This document shows, piece by piece, positions 8,765 to 17,092 of a stretch of 64,000 bases of DNA (position 1 is its first letter; each line of letters starts with the position of its first letter). The notes below the pieces were generated by a model, which saw only the letters and a program-made list of their open reading frames with translations, made no database searches and was not told the DNA's origin. The position numbers and the translations under genes are program-made. Origin of the DNA: Niastella soli (lineage in GTDB: Bacteria > Bacteroidota > Bacteroidia > Chitinophagales > Chitinophagaceae); assembly GCF_017742245.1 (NCBI RefSeq), contig NZ_JAGHKO010000001.1:1269061-1333060 (forward strand), read 5' to 3'.

Positions 8765-8788
8765 CTATATTAATATTACCTGGCTTAT

Positions 8789-9262
8789 TTATTGAACTGG
8801 GTTCCTCAATAGCTTTATTCGTTCACTCAGTCCTGCGTGTACATTCACATCGGCTACTTTCATTGTGGCTGCAAAGTCCATAAAGAAAGCCGGATGATCT
8901 TTTCTGCGACCTGTTTTTACATCAATGCTGGTAAAGTTCGTCCACATAATGGCCTTCAGGTTTTCCTGTTTTTCATCGAACATCAATAATTCCACCAGTA
9001 CATGAGATTCGCCTAATTCAATAAGCCGGGATTCAATACATACGATCTCATTGTAAAATACCGGCCGCAGGTACCGGATATTATGGCTATGGGTAACCCA
9101 GGCCAAACCCTGTTTATGGTACTCAGAAAGCGTTATGTTGTAATACTGTTTCAGATGATCTTCACGTGCATTCAAAAAATAGTCGATGTACCGGGCATTG
9201 TTTAAATGTCCCAGCGGATCACAGTCGCTAAAACGAACTGTGTAAAATGTTTTTAATTGCAT
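8789..9262 (-). CDS. Acyl-CoA thioesterase, 4-hydroxybenzoyl-CoA thioesterase (hotdog) family
   Basis: A 157-residue hotdog-fold protein. The motif RFSDCDPLGHLNNARYIDYF carries the Asp15 catalytic position and the GHLNN helix start of the YbgC/FadM-type 4HBT family, which hydrolyses acyl-CoA thioesters in the cytoplasm. The rest follows the family plan: HNIRYLRPVFYNEIVCIES, then the long beta strand ESHVLVELLMFD. Its gene starts 8 nt after the stop of the TetR gene on the same strand, so the two are almost certainly co-transcribed and the thioesterase is auto-regulated with its repressor. Substrate chain length cannot be deduced. Confidence 0.9.
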   Translation of the reverse strand: MQLKTFYTVRFSDCDPLGHLNNARYIDYFLNAREDHLKQYYNITLSEYHKQGLAWVTHSHNIRYLRPVFYNEIVCIESRLIELGESHVLVELLMFDEKQENLKAIMWTNFTSIDVKTGRRKDHPAFFMDFAATMKVADVNVHAGLSERIKLLRNPVQ

Positions 9263-9270
9263 AGTACTGT

Positions 9271-9870
9271 TTATGGTTGGTTCATATACTCTGTTTCCAT
9301 GCGATGCTTAAGACTGTCGAGTAACCTGTTCAATACCGTTACTTCATCGAGCACCTTGGCCATCATGATACCGCCTTCGATTTGCGCAAAGATCAATTCG
9401 GCTTCTTTCTTCACATTTAAATCATTTCTAAAAGAGCCCTCTTCTATACCTCTTTTTAAAATATGTTGTAGGGAACCCAGCATTTCCTGCAGGGCAGCCC
9501 GGGCTTTCTTTTTCAAAAAAGGATAGGCATCATCGGCATCAACAGCAGTATTCAGGAGTGGGCAACCACCTTCAATTGATGGTGCAACGGTGTAATTTTT
9601 ATAATACTGAAAAATGGTTTGTAGCTTTTCAACACCTGTTTTTTTAAGCCGCACTTTATTACCGATATCCTCTTTTAACAGGTTATAAGAGTATTCAAAT
9701 GCCAGGGCCGCAATCTCATCTTTGCTTTCAAAATTACCATACAATCCACCTTTTGCCAGGCCAGTGGCCTTCATAATATCGCTCATAGAGGTGCCGGCAT
9801 ATCCTTTCTTATTGAACAGGGGAGCTGCCTTCGCAATAATGAACTCTTTTGTTTTTTCTGCTTTTGACAC
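9271..9870 (-). CDS. TetR family transcriptional repressor (GTG start)
   Basis: A 199-residue TetR regulator. The N-terminal helix-turn-helix is FIIAKAAPLFNKKGYAGTSM followed by MKATGLAKGGLYGNFESKDE (about residues 10-52); the rest is the helical ligand-binding domain with EGGCPLLNTAVDADD, seen in TetR_C-type regulators that sense lipophilic or acyl compounds. The only start in range is GTG at 9868-9870. Upstream lies a promoter at 9875-9906 with a palindrome between its elements, indicating autorepression. It leads the thioesterase gene, so acyl-CoA or a related molecule is a reasonable guess for the ligand. Confidence 0.93.
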   Translation of the reverse strand: MSKAEKTKEFIIAKAAPLFNKKGYAGTSMSDIMKATGLAKGGLYGNFESKDEIAALAFEYSYNLLKEDIGNKVRLKKTGVEKLQTIFQYYKNYTVAPSIEGGCPLLNTAVDADDAYPFLKKKARAALQEMLGSLQHILKRGIEEGSFRNDLNVKKEAELIFAQIEGGIMMAKVLDEVTVLNRLLDSLKHRMETEYMNQP

Positions 9871-9874
9871 TACA

Positions 9875-9906
9875 CAAAAATAAACCGATCGGTCTAATTT
9901 TCAAAA
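9875..9906 (-). promoter_or_regulatory. Promoter of the TetR-thioesterase operon
   Basis: On the minus strand TTTTG (9906-9902) and TATTTTTG (9882-9875) are 19 nt apart, a full match to the Bacteroidota promoter consensus. The predicted transcription start falls at about 9869-9871, which coincides with the GTG start codon, so the mRNA may be leaderless. Confidence 0.7.
9881..9896. promoter_or_regulatory. TetR operator palindrome
   Basis: A perfect 10-bp palindrome ACCGATCGGT (9884-9893) is extended to 16 bp (9881-9896) with one mismatched pair. It lies in the promoter spacer and touches the -7 element, the expected place for a self-repressing TetR protein. Confidence 0.72.
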
Positions 9907-9992
9907 CAAATAATCCCTTATAAATTCAACCGGGGAAATTCCGGCTTCATCGTTCATTATTTGCATCATGGCATGTTGCCGGCAAAAAAAGT

Positions 9993-10022
9993 TTTGGTTG
10001 TTACCCGCATTCTCTACCTTTG
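9993..10022 (+). promoter_or_regulatory. Promoter upstream of the MATE transporter
   Basis: TTTG (9993-9996) and TACCTTTG (10015-10022) are separated by 18 nt. The predicted start near 10027 gives the MATE gene a leader of about 150 nt. Confidence 0.6.
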
Positions 10023-10077
10023 CTACCTCTTCAACTTTTAGCATATGAAATTTTAAAAAGCTTCTTGCTGCAGTGTC

Positions 10078-10100
10078 AGATATGTTCTTTGGGCATATCT
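10078..10100 (+). promoter_or_regulatory. Inverted repeat in the MATE leader
   Basis: AGATATG (10078-10084) and CATATCT (10094-10100) form a perfect 7-bp inverted repeat with a 9-nt loop in the predicted untranslated leader. It could be a regulator site or an RNA hairpin; no T-tract follows, so a terminator is unlikely. Confidence 0.35.
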
Positions 10101-10178
10101 AATTCCTCTTTACCTTTTTGAATGCGCAGTCAGCGCTTCCGTTTTCTTTTATTGTATTACTTGTAAACATGCATTTAT

Positions 10179-11603
10179 ATGTCGGACCAAACCCCCAACA
10201 TAGGTACTATGCGTATCAGATCAGTTTTTTCTTTATTTAAACTGGCCTTGTCTGACAAGGAGCAGGATTATACCCAGGGTAGTATTCGCCGGGCTATTTT
10301 TTTACTGGCTGTACCTATGATCCTTGAGATGGTCATGGAATCAATTTTTGCTTTAGTAGATATTTTCTTTGTGGGCCGTCTTGGTAAAAGCGAGGCTGTT
10401 TCTACCGTGGTGCTCACCGAATCGGTGCTTACCGTAGTTTATTCGCTGGCCATTGGTTTAAGCATGGCTGCAACTGCGATGGTTGCCCGACGTATTGGTG
10501 AGAAAAACCCCGAAGCTGCCTCCAAAGCCGGGATGCAATCGCTGTTGATCGCATTTGTTATAACTGTCATAATAAGCGCCACCGGTTTAATTTATGCACC
10601 GGAGATCCTTAAACTGATGGGCGGTTCCTCTGAAGCCATTCGTATTGGCTCCAATTATACCCGTATCATTTATGGCGGCAGTGTGGTAATAATGTTGTTG
10701 TTTCTGATCAATGGCATTTTCAGAGGGGCCGGTGATGCGTCTATGGCTATGCGTTCTTTATGGATCGCCAATATCTGTAATATCATTCTATGCCCGCTAT
10801 TAATCTACGGGGTAGGGCCCATTCCTGGTTTTGGTATTACGGGCGCCGCCATGGCCACCACTATAGGCCGCGGTATTGGCGTTCTTTATCAACTCTTTCA
10901 TTTATTCAGCGGCAAACGGGTGATCAAGGTGAAAAAGCAGGACTTTATTCCCGACTGGCCTGTTATTAAATCTATTTCGAATATTGCCTGGACGGGTGTT
11001 GTGCAATTCTTAATTCCTTCTGGCAGCTGGATAGTGCTGAACCGTATTATGGCGGAGTTTGGAGATACCGCGGTTGCTGGTTATGGCGTAGCCATTCGAT
11101 TGATCATGTTCTTTTTATTGCCTGCCTGGGGAATGAGTAATGCTGCTACAACCCTGGTTGGCCAAAACCTGGGCGCGCAACAACCGCAAAGGGCCGAACA
11201 GTCGGTTTGGAGCACCGCCAGGTATAATGCCATCTTTATGATATTCGTAACCCTGGTTTTCCTGTTATTTGCCCAGCCTATTGTAAATTTCATGAACCGG
11301 GACGTTGCCGTTGAATCCTACGCAACAATGGCGCTACGTATTATTAGCCTGGGTTATATTTTCTATGGTGTAGGGATGGTAGTTACCAACGCCTTTAATG
11401 GCGCCGGTGATACCCGCACCCCCACGCTGATCAATATCTTTGGATTCTGGCTGTTCCAGGTGCCGCTGGCATTTGTGCTGGCACTCGTATTTAAGCTGGG
11501 CCCAAAAGGCGTTTTCATTGCTATTGTAGCAGCAGAGACCTGTAATGCCATTGCCAGTATCATTATTTTCAAAAAAGGCAAATGGAAGAAAGTCAAAATA
11601 TAA
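10179..11603 (+). CDS. MATE family multidrug/Na+ efflux transporter
   Basis: A 474-residue inner-membrane protein with about 12 transmembrane segments in two homologous halves, as in the NorM/DinF-type MATE family that exports cationic drugs or metabolites using Na+ or H+ gradients. Family signs are the N-terminal RAIFLLAVPMILEMVMESIFALVDIFFVGRLG block, and GIFRGAGDASMAM and NAFNGAGDTRTPT at equivalent positions in each half. The N-terminus is about 20 residues longer than the core family. A long leader with a hairpin precedes it and a strong terminator follows, so it is a single-gene unit. Substrate unknown. Confidence 0.93.
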   Translation: MSDQTPNIGTMRIRSVFSLFKLALSDKEQDYTQGSIRRAIFLLAVPMILEMVMESIFALVDIFFVGRLGKSEAVSTVVLTESVLTVVYSLAIGLSMAATAMVARRIGEKNPEAASKAGMQSLLIAFVITVIISATGLIYAPEILKLMGGSSEAIRIGSNYTRIIYGGSVVIMLLFLINGIFRGAGDASMAMRSLWIANICNIILCPLLIYGVGPIPGFGITGAAMATTIGRGIGVLYQLFHLFSGKRVIKVKKQDFIPDWPVIKSISNIAWTGVVQFLIPSGSWIVLNRIMAEFGDTAVAGYGVAIRLIMFFLLPAWGMSNAATTLVGQNLGAQQPQRAEQSVWSTARYNAIFMIFVTLVFLLFAQPIVNFMNRDVAVESYATMALRIISLGYIFYGVGMVVTNAFNGAGDTRTPTLINIFGFWLFQVPLAFVLALVFKLGPKGVFIAIVAAETCNAIASIIIFKKGKWKKVKI

Positions 11604-11620
11604 CGACTTCCTTTATTATA

Positions 11621-11659
11621 AAGCCTCCCCTCGGCTGAGCCGAGGGGAGGCTTTTCATT
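11621..11659 (+). terminator. Terminator after the MATE gene
   Basis: A perfect 15-bp GC-rich stem (11621-11635 with 11639-11653, 3-nt loop) is followed by a T-rich tail, 18 nt past the stop. Confidence 0.88.
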
Positions 11660-11712
11660 TTTGGCGGAATAGCTTTTGCAGTTACTGGTTAATTCCTTAA
11701 GTTACAACCAGC

Positions 11713-12756
11713 ATGAAGCAGCAAATACCCAACAATGCCATCAGGCAGGTTCTTATATTAGCTACCATCATCATCCTTGGCTTAGTACTGTTTAACCAGT
11801 TGAAAAGCCTGATCCCCGCTTTTTTGGGGGCCTATACGTTATATGTATTACTGCGTAAATGGATGTTCGTTTTGGAGGGCCGCTATAAATGGAAAAAAAG
11901 TCTGTCCGCGTCCTTACTCATGCTGCTATCTTTCCTGATCATTCTGCTGCCCATATTTCTGGTGGTAAATATGCTCACTACCAAGATTGCGTTTGCCATG
12001 CAACATTCTCAGGAGGTATTAACAAGCCTGAAGACCTATATTGAAAAGCTGGAAGGGAAATATAATATCAACATTCTCACCGATACCAATCTGCAGAAAA
12101 TAACCACCTGGACCGGAGAAACAGTACCGAAGATCCTTGGCGGGGCCTTCGATACCCTCACCAGCATTGTGATCATGTATTTTATTTTATACTTCATGCT
12201 GGTGGAAGGCCGTAAAATGGAATCGAACTTTTACGACTGGGTGCCCGTGAAAGATGAGAACACGTTGTTGCTGCGCAGGGAACTTAACACCATGGTATAT
12301 TCGAATGCCATCGGTATTCCGCTCATCGCCATCCTGCAGGGGATAGTTGGGTTGATCGGTTATCTCATACTGGGCGTTGATGAACCCTGGTTCTGGTTTG
12401 TGATCACCTGCATTACCAGCATGCTGCCTATTCTGGGTGCCGCTATTGCTTATGTTCCGGTGGGTCTGTTGTTTTTTGCCGGTGGGCATACCACCAAGGG
12501 AGTCATTATGCTTTTATATGGCTTTGGCGTTATTGGAACGGTTGACAACCTGTTCCGTTTTGTGATACTGAAACGCATTGGTGATGTGCACCCGCTGATC
12601 ACCGGATTCGGCGTTATTATTGGAGTAGGCCTTTTTGGATTTATCGGCCTTATATTCGGGCCAATTCTAATATCACTCTTCCTGGTACTGATCAAAATCT
12701 ACGCTAACGAGTTCAATATTGAAAGGAGAGATCAAGCCGGCCCCAAGCAGCTGTGA
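11713..12756 (+). CDS. AI-2E family transporter (UPF0118 membrane protein)
   Basis: A 347-residue membrane protein with a paired-helix N-terminal half (residues about 13-85), a soluble helical insertion (about 90-150) and a C-terminal bundle containing VDEPWFWFVITCITSMLPILGAAIAYVPVGL and DNLFRFVILKRIGDVHPLITGFGVIIG. These are the signature blocks of the AI-2E/PerM/TqsA family. Members have been linked to autoinducer-2 export or to Na+/H+ exchange; function here is not determined by sequence. The gene stands alone, with no LuxS in the window. Confidence 0.9.
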   Translation: MKQQIPNNAIRQVLILATIIILGLVLFNQLKSLIPAFLGAYTLYVLLRKWMFVLEGRYKWKKSLSASLLMLLSFLIILLPIFLVVNMLTTKIAFAMQHSQEVLTSLKTYIEKLEGKYNINILTDTNLQKITTWTGETVPKILGGAFDTLTSIVIMYFILYFMLVEGRKMESNFYDWVPVKDENTLLLRRELNTMVYSNAIGIPLIAILQGIVGLIGYLILGVDEPWFWFVITCITSMLPILGAAIAYVPVGLLFFAGGHTTKGVIMLLYGFGVIGTVDNLFRFVILKRIGDVHPLITGFGVIIGVGLFGFIGLIFGPILISLFLVLIKIYANEFNIERRDQAGPKQL

Positions 12757-12946
12757 TCTACGCACCTACTTATTACTAAGGGATTTTACGTAGTAGTAGA
12801 TACGCCATTCTGCATACGATTTAGAATAATTCGGAAAACACGGAAATTTCACCTAAATCGACGAAACATTTTACGGAAACCTTCGTTAAAGGGCGTAAAT
12901 AGTGTAAAACAATAGTCGTTAATCGTTTTAGAAGTTCAATTTCCTT

Positions 12947-13723
12947 ATGAAGCGGACATATAAAAAAATGTCATTGAGTGTGTTGGTGTGCTTTCTGACA
13001 GTATCACCGGTAATAAAATCCGGGGCAGCAGAAACAAAGGAACCTTTAACAGTAAATTCAACCAATCCGGTCCCCGTGTTTACATCGGTGAAGGTGGTTG
13101 CAAAATCGGCAGCCCAAAAGTTGGCTGAAGAAGCCATAGGCCTGTACAATCAGATGGACCTGGGTAGCTATGGGATGTCGGTGTCAGCGTTTGAATATGC
13201 CCTTAAAGGGTATAAATACCTGGTGGAACAGGGTAAGGTCATGAAGAATGAAGTGCTTTCCATTTGCGATTTCAGTCAGTCTTCCCGCAAGAAAAGATTC
13301 TACGTAATTGACATGGCCGAAAAGAAAGTGCTGATCAATACATGGGTAGCACATGGCCGTAATTCAGGTGGCGAATTTGCCCGGTCTTTCTCAAATAGTC
13401 CCGAATCGCACAAAAGCAGCCTCGGTTTTTATGTAACCAGTAATACTTATTACGGTAGCCACGGGCTGTCTTTAAAAATTGAAGGACTGGAAAAAAACAT
13501 CAACGATAAAGCCGACAAACGGAATATTGTTATTCATGGCTCAAACTATGTTGGTGAAGATTATTTAAGCCGCGCAGCTATGAATGGCCGCAGCTATGGA
13601 TGCCCCGCTCTTCCTGCTGATGAAACCGATAAAATAATTGAAACAATAAAGGATGGTAGCTGCCTGTTTATTTATCATCCTACAAAAAGTTATATCCAGA
13701 AGTCACGAGTATTGAATAGTTAG
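12947..13723 (+). CDS. Periplasmic L,D-transpeptidase catalytic-domain protein (YkuD_2 type)
   Basis: A 258-residue exported protein with a signal peptide (about 1-28), a low-complexity linker and a C-terminal murein L,D-transpeptidase domain of the PF13645 type. The catalytic features visible are HGS with His197 and SYGCPAL with Cys219. Such enzymes form or edit 3-3 or lipoprotein cross-links in peptidoglycan, or are hydrolase-like relatives. FYVIDMAEKKVLINTWVAHG is the strand block preceding the active site. The gene is monocistronic, convergent with the PAP2-like gene, with a shared bidirectional terminator. Confidence 0.88.
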   Translation: MKRTYKKMSLSVLVCFLTVSPVIKSGAAETKEPLTVNSTNPVPVFTSVKVVAKSAAQKLAEEAIGLYNQMDLGSYGMSVSAFEYALKGYKYLVEQGKVMKNEVLSICDFSQSSRKKRFYVIDMAEKKVLINTWVAHGRNSGGEFARSFSNSPESHKSSLGFYVTSNTYYGSHGLSLKIEGLEKNINDKADKRNIVIHGSNYVGEDYLSRAAMNGRSYGCPALPADETDKIIETIKDGSCLFIYHPTKSYIQKSRVLNS

Positions 13724-13755
13724 TTAGGTAGCGCTTCTGTGTTTGAAGAAATAAA

Positions 13756-13792
13756 AAAAGCTCAATTTAGGGAGGTCCTATATTGAGCTTTT
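13756..13792. terminator. Bidirectional terminator between convergent genes
   Basis: A 16-bp stem with one mismatch (13756-13771 with 13777-13792, 5-nt loop) has A-runs on the left and T-runs on the right, so it can end transcripts from both the L,D-transpeptidase gene and the PAP2-like gene. Confidence 0.85.
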
Positions 13793-13821
13793 CTATTTTA
13801 AATCAATTGTAGTTCTACTTC

Positions 13822-14481
13822 CTATTGAAACCATACGGCCAATATCTGGCATAAGGCGCCGGCGACTAAACCCAGGTAGATCTCTTTTTGTGTATGATCT
13901 GACACTATAAGGCGGGAGGTACAAACAATTCCGGTTATAAGTATAGCAAAGGAAAAATATATCCCGGTAACATCCTGCTGACTAAAGGCTTGCATAAGGA
14001 AAAATACCGCCAGTCCGCCAACGCCAATAGCATGCATGCTCACTTTAGCAATAATATTCAAAAACCAGGCGGCACAAACACCTAAAAAGGACCCCAACAG
14101 AAAATTCAGGAATGGTTGTGGATTGTCTTTCTGGTTATGGAACACGTACCAGGCCCAAAAGTAAAAGATCATGGCAGCAGCATAAGGGATGATCCTTTCT
14201 TTTTGAGTGCGCAATTGCATGGATTGTATCAGCTTCAGCCGCCACATTAAAAACACGGCAAACCCCGGAATGAGGGCTGTATTGAAAAATACAGAGATAA
14301 GCCGGAACAATTTGTATTTATAATTGACCCCGGCAAACGAATAGGGATCAATAAACAACAAATAGGCAGTTACATACGCTGGTATAAACAACGGATGAAA
14401 TACATATGAAAAGAAATGCGCCATTACTCTTACAGGCGCTGGTTCCTTGGGTGCTACAGCAGTAACCGGTGTTGTTGACAT
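13822..14481 (-). CDS. PAP2-like integral membrane protein
   Basis: A 219-residue protein with about six hydrophobic segments. The C-terminal half contains KVSMHAIGVGGLAVFF and SRLIVSDHTQKEIYLGLVAG, which resemble the C2/C3 blocks (xSxHxxxxGG, SRxxxxxH) of lipid phosphate phosphatases, while the first Lys-x6-Arg-Pro block is not evident. It may be a divergent phosphatase or a catalytically different relative. It lies 14 nt downstream of rpoN on the same strand and is likely read with it, an association of uncertain meaning. Inner membrane. Confidence 0.65.
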   Translation of the reverse strand: MSTTPVTAVAPKEPAPVRVMAHFFSYVFHPLFIPAYVTAYLLFIDPYSFAGVNYKYKLFRLISVFFNTALIPGFAVFLMWRLKLIQSMQLRTQKERIIPYAAAMIFYFWAWYVFHNQKDNPQPFLNFLLGSFLGVCAAWFLNIIAKVSMHAIGVGGLAVFFLMQAFSQQDVTGIYFSFAILITGIVCTSRLIVSDHTQKEIYLGLVAGALCQILAVWFQ

Positions 14482-14495
14482 AAAAAAGTTTGCTA

Positions 14496-15983
14496 TTACA
14501 GTTCTTTCCGTAACCGGGCCACCGGAATATTTAATTGTTCACGGTACTTGGCAACGGTTCGGCGTGCAATATTATAACCTTTTTCCTGCAATAGCTCAGT
14601 GAGTTTTTCGTCGCTCAACGGTTTCTTTTTGCTTTCGCCTTCTATAAGGTCGCTGAGGATCTTCTTTACTTCGCGGGTAGATACTTCTTCCCCGCTATCA
14701 GTACTGAGCGATTCGCTAAAGAAGAATTTCAACCGGTAAGTCCCGAACTCAGTTTGTACAAATTTGCTGTTGGCCACCCGGCTCACGGTAGAGATGTCGA
14801 GCCCGGTACGCTCAGCAATATCTTTCAGGATCATGGGCCTCATGGTAGTTTCATCCCCGGTAAGGAAAAAGTCCCGCTGATAGCTCATGATGGTTTCCAT
14901 TACACTGCTCAGCGTATGCTGGCGCTGCTTAATGGCATCAATGAACCATTTGGCCGCATCGATCTTTTGTTTAATGAATAATACCGCTTCTTTTTGCCGC
15001 TTATCTTTCTTGCTCCCTTTATCGTATTCCCGCAGCATATCGCGATACCCTTCGCTGATCCGCAGGTCGGGTGCGTTTTTAGAGTTTAGGGTAAGTTCCA
15101 GTTTGCCGCCATTGTTAAATACGAAGAAGTCGGGCACTACGTAGCTTTCCGCCTTGTTGATATCACCATGGTTACCGCCGGGCTTCGGGGTAAGTTTGAT
15201 GATCTGGCCAATCACATCTTTTAGTCCTTCATCGTCTAGGTTCAATCCACGCTGAATTTTATCGTAGTGCTTTTTAGTGAACTCATCAAAGTAATCAGTA
15301 AGCACATCGATGGCCCTGTCTACGTTTTTGCCTTCGCGTTGCTGCCGGGCTAACTGCAATAACAAACATTCCTGCAGATCGCGTGCGCACACGCCTGGCG
15401 GATCAAACTGTTGTACCATCCTGATCACCTTCTCAACTTCCTGCTCATTGGTCTCAATATTCTGGCGGAAAGCGAGGTCATCAACAATGGCCGCCGTTTC
15501 ACGACGCAGATAACCATCATCATCAATGCTACCTACTATCTGTTCTGCAATCTTGCGTTCATTATCGGTCATCTTCATCATGCCCAGCTGGTTCAACAGG
15601 TGTTCATGAAAAGACGTTTCAATGCGGTATGGAACAACTTTCTTGTCATCCATTTCAGGATAGTTATCATCCCGCAATTTGTAATCAGCTATTTCGCCAT
15701 CTTCATCGCCTACGTATTCGCTAATATCAATGTTGTCATACTCATCTTCACTCCCATCTACATCAAAATCCTCTTCTTCGCTGCTGTCGAATTCATCCTT
15801 CGTCTCATTATCATATTCATCATGAGCCTCTTCAGACACCTCTAAAGCCGGATTTTCTTCCAGTTCTTCTTTGATCCGCTCTTCCAAATTAGCCGTAGGC
15901 ACCTGCAACAGCTTCATCAATTGAATCTGCTGTGGAGAAAGTTTTTGTAATAGCTTTTGCTGTAAACTTTGACTCAATGCCAT
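14496..15983 (-). CDS. rpoN: RNA polymerase sigma-54 factor
   Basis: A 495-residue sigma-54. Region I is the Gln/Leu-rich N-terminus SLQQKLLQKLSPQQIQLMKLLQ that contacts enhancer-binding proteins; it is followed by a long acidic region II (about 45-110), the core-binding domain, a helix-turn-helix, and the RpoN box ARRTVAKYR at about 473-481 that reads the -24 element. Length agrees with the family. Sigma-54 needs an AAA+ activator; none is encoded in the window and no clear -24/-12 promoter was spotted by eye. The acidic region is longer than in Proteobacteria, as is common in Bacteroidota. Confidence 0.97.
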   Translation of the reverse strand: MALSQSLQQKLLQKLSPQQIQLMKLLQVPTANLEERIKEELEENPALEVSEEAHDEYDNETKDEFDSSEEEDFDVDGSEDEYDNIDISEYVGDEDGEIADYKLRDDNYPEMDDKKVVPYRIETSFHEHLLNQLGMMKMTDNERKIAEQIVGSIDDDGYLRRETAAIVDDLAFRQNIETNEQEVEKVIRMVQQFDPPGVCARDLQECLLLQLARQQREGKNVDRAIDVLTDYFDEFTKKHYDKIQRGLNLDDEGLKDVIGQIIKLTPKPGGNHGDINKAESYVVPDFFVFNNGGKLELTLNSKNAPDLRISEGYRDMLREYDKGSKKDKRQKEAVLFIKQKIDAAKWFIDAIKQRQHTLSSVMETIMSYQRDFFLTGDETTMRPMILKDIAERTGLDISTVSRVANSKFVQTEFGTYRLKFFFSESLSTDSGEEVSTREVKKILSDLIEGESKKKPLSDEKLTELLQEKGYNIARRTVAKYREQLNIPVARLRKEL

Positions 15984-16088
15984 TGTGCGTCAATATTTTA
16001 TTTCAATTAGTCGCCTGAAAATTTAACAAAAATTCGCGGCAACCACAAAAATCAGGCCGTAAATTTACAGACAAATGTAATCAACGTT

Positions 16089-16460
16089 GTGAAACGATTT
16101 TATAAAATTATTGTCTTTGCAGCTTTTTGTTTTCAGGCAGGAACGATTTCGGCTCAAAATCAGGTAAATATAACATTTGACAGGCAGTTATTTTCTCCCG
16201 CTAAAGTAGCACCGGTTTCTATGTATAATTTGCCGAAAAAGTTACTAACAATTGGTTTTCATGACCTAACCCGTCCCAAAACGGTTGATCAGCCTGTATT
16301 TAAGAGGCCATCGGCTGTTAACACTATAAGTAACAATTGTTATACGGAACGGTTTGGCTTTTTTTGCAGAAAGGAGTTGCTGTTTGAAAAAGCGACTAAA
16401 GTCCCGCTTCGGTTTCGATTGGGGTCATTGGACTATGTAGATTGTTTGGAGGGGAAGTAG
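16089..16460 (+). CDS. Hypothetical secreted protein, 123 aa, lineage-specific
   Basis: Starts with GTG and has a signal peptide ending near ISAQ (about residue 23). The mature part is short, with two Cys ([16 protein letters not shown]) and a C-terminus [23 protein letters not shown] recall this C-terminal pattern from many uncharacterised small proteins of Chitinophagaceae, but cannot search here. No catalytic motif is apparent. It is divergent from rpoN with a 105-nt spacer. Possible roles in the periplasm are unknown. Confidence 0.7.
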   Translation: MKRFYKIIVFAAFCFQAGTISAQNQVNITFDRQLFSPAKVAPVSMYNLPKKLLTIGFHDLTRPKTVDQPVFKRPSAVNTISNNCYTERFGFFCRKELLFEKATKVPLRFRLGSLDYVDCLEGK

Positions 16461-16479
16461 GCCCATCAACTCTATCAAC

Positions 16480-17004
16480 TTACTTCCGAACTATCTTATT
16501 AATTACAGTTGCATCATGTTGAAATTGCTGCAACTTACCCAGCGCCTCCGTAGGCGTACTTCCTTTGAAATATTTCTGCAGCCATAACTTAGAGCTATCA
16601 GGCTCCCGCATGGCCCGGTATTGGTCCTTTTGTGCATAGGATTCGGCAAATACGGCCCCTGCTTCATACATTCTGCGCAGGGTTAAATACAGGGTATCGC
16701 CCTGAGGGCTGTTAATAACCAGGCTGTCTACCATTTCTTTTTTATTCCCTGCCATTTCAGCCCTGGTAAGTGCCATTTGGGTATTCATGATCCAGGAGGT
16801 AACATCCAGGAAAATAATGGAGAGGTCGTTATTCAAATAGTGGGTCTTTCTAAGGCTATCAACCCGGTCCTGCACTTTTCTGGCAGAATCACTCACATTG
16901 TTGATGTCAGCCGTGGAATCCTGACTTTTACAACTGGCCAGTACTATTAATACAACCAGGCCCAGGAAGAGGCTGGTTTTTATAGTGAGCGGTTTTCTTT
17001 CCAT
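16480..17004 (-). CDS. Hypothetical lipoprotein, 174 aa
   Basis: Signal sequence with lipobox VLASC indicates a lipid-anchored periplasmic or outer-membrane protein. The rest is helical and charged, with a Trp (TSWIMNTQMALTRAEMAGN) and DTLYLTLRRMYEAGAVFAESYAQKDQYRAM, suggesting a helix bundle. I do not recognise the family. The frame can begin two codons earlier; MERKPL is chosen as a natural signal start. It lies downstream of the aminotransferase gene but is separated from it by a hairpin terminator. Confidence 0.65.
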   Translation of the reverse strand: MERKPLTIKTSLFLGLVVLIVLASCKSQDSTADINNVSDSARKVQDRVDSLRKTHYLNNDLSIIFLDVTSWIMNTQMALTRAEMAGNKKEMVDSLVINSPQGDTLYLTLRRMYEAGAVFAESYAQKDQYRAMREPDSSKLWLQKYFKGSTPTEALGKLQQFQHDATVINKIVRK

Positions 17005-17032
17005 TGTCAATTTCGCCGGTTTTGTAAAATTT

Positions 17033-17064
17033 AGAAGGTGACTCCTATCCGGAAATCACCTTCT
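17033..17064 (-). terminator. Terminator after the aminotransferase gene
   Basis: Perfect 9-bp inverted repeat AGAAGGTGA/TCACCTTCT (17033-17041 and 17056-17064) with a 14-nt loop, followed on the minus strand by an A/T-rich tail. Confidence 0.6.
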
Positions 17065-17092
17065 TAACGCAAGCCCGATTTTAAAATTATTA

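Noticed and set aside
13822-14481. Confident PAP2 phosphatase call
   Set aside because: Only the second and third motif blocks are suggestive; the Lys-x6-Arg-Pro block is missing, so it is listed as PAP2-like only.
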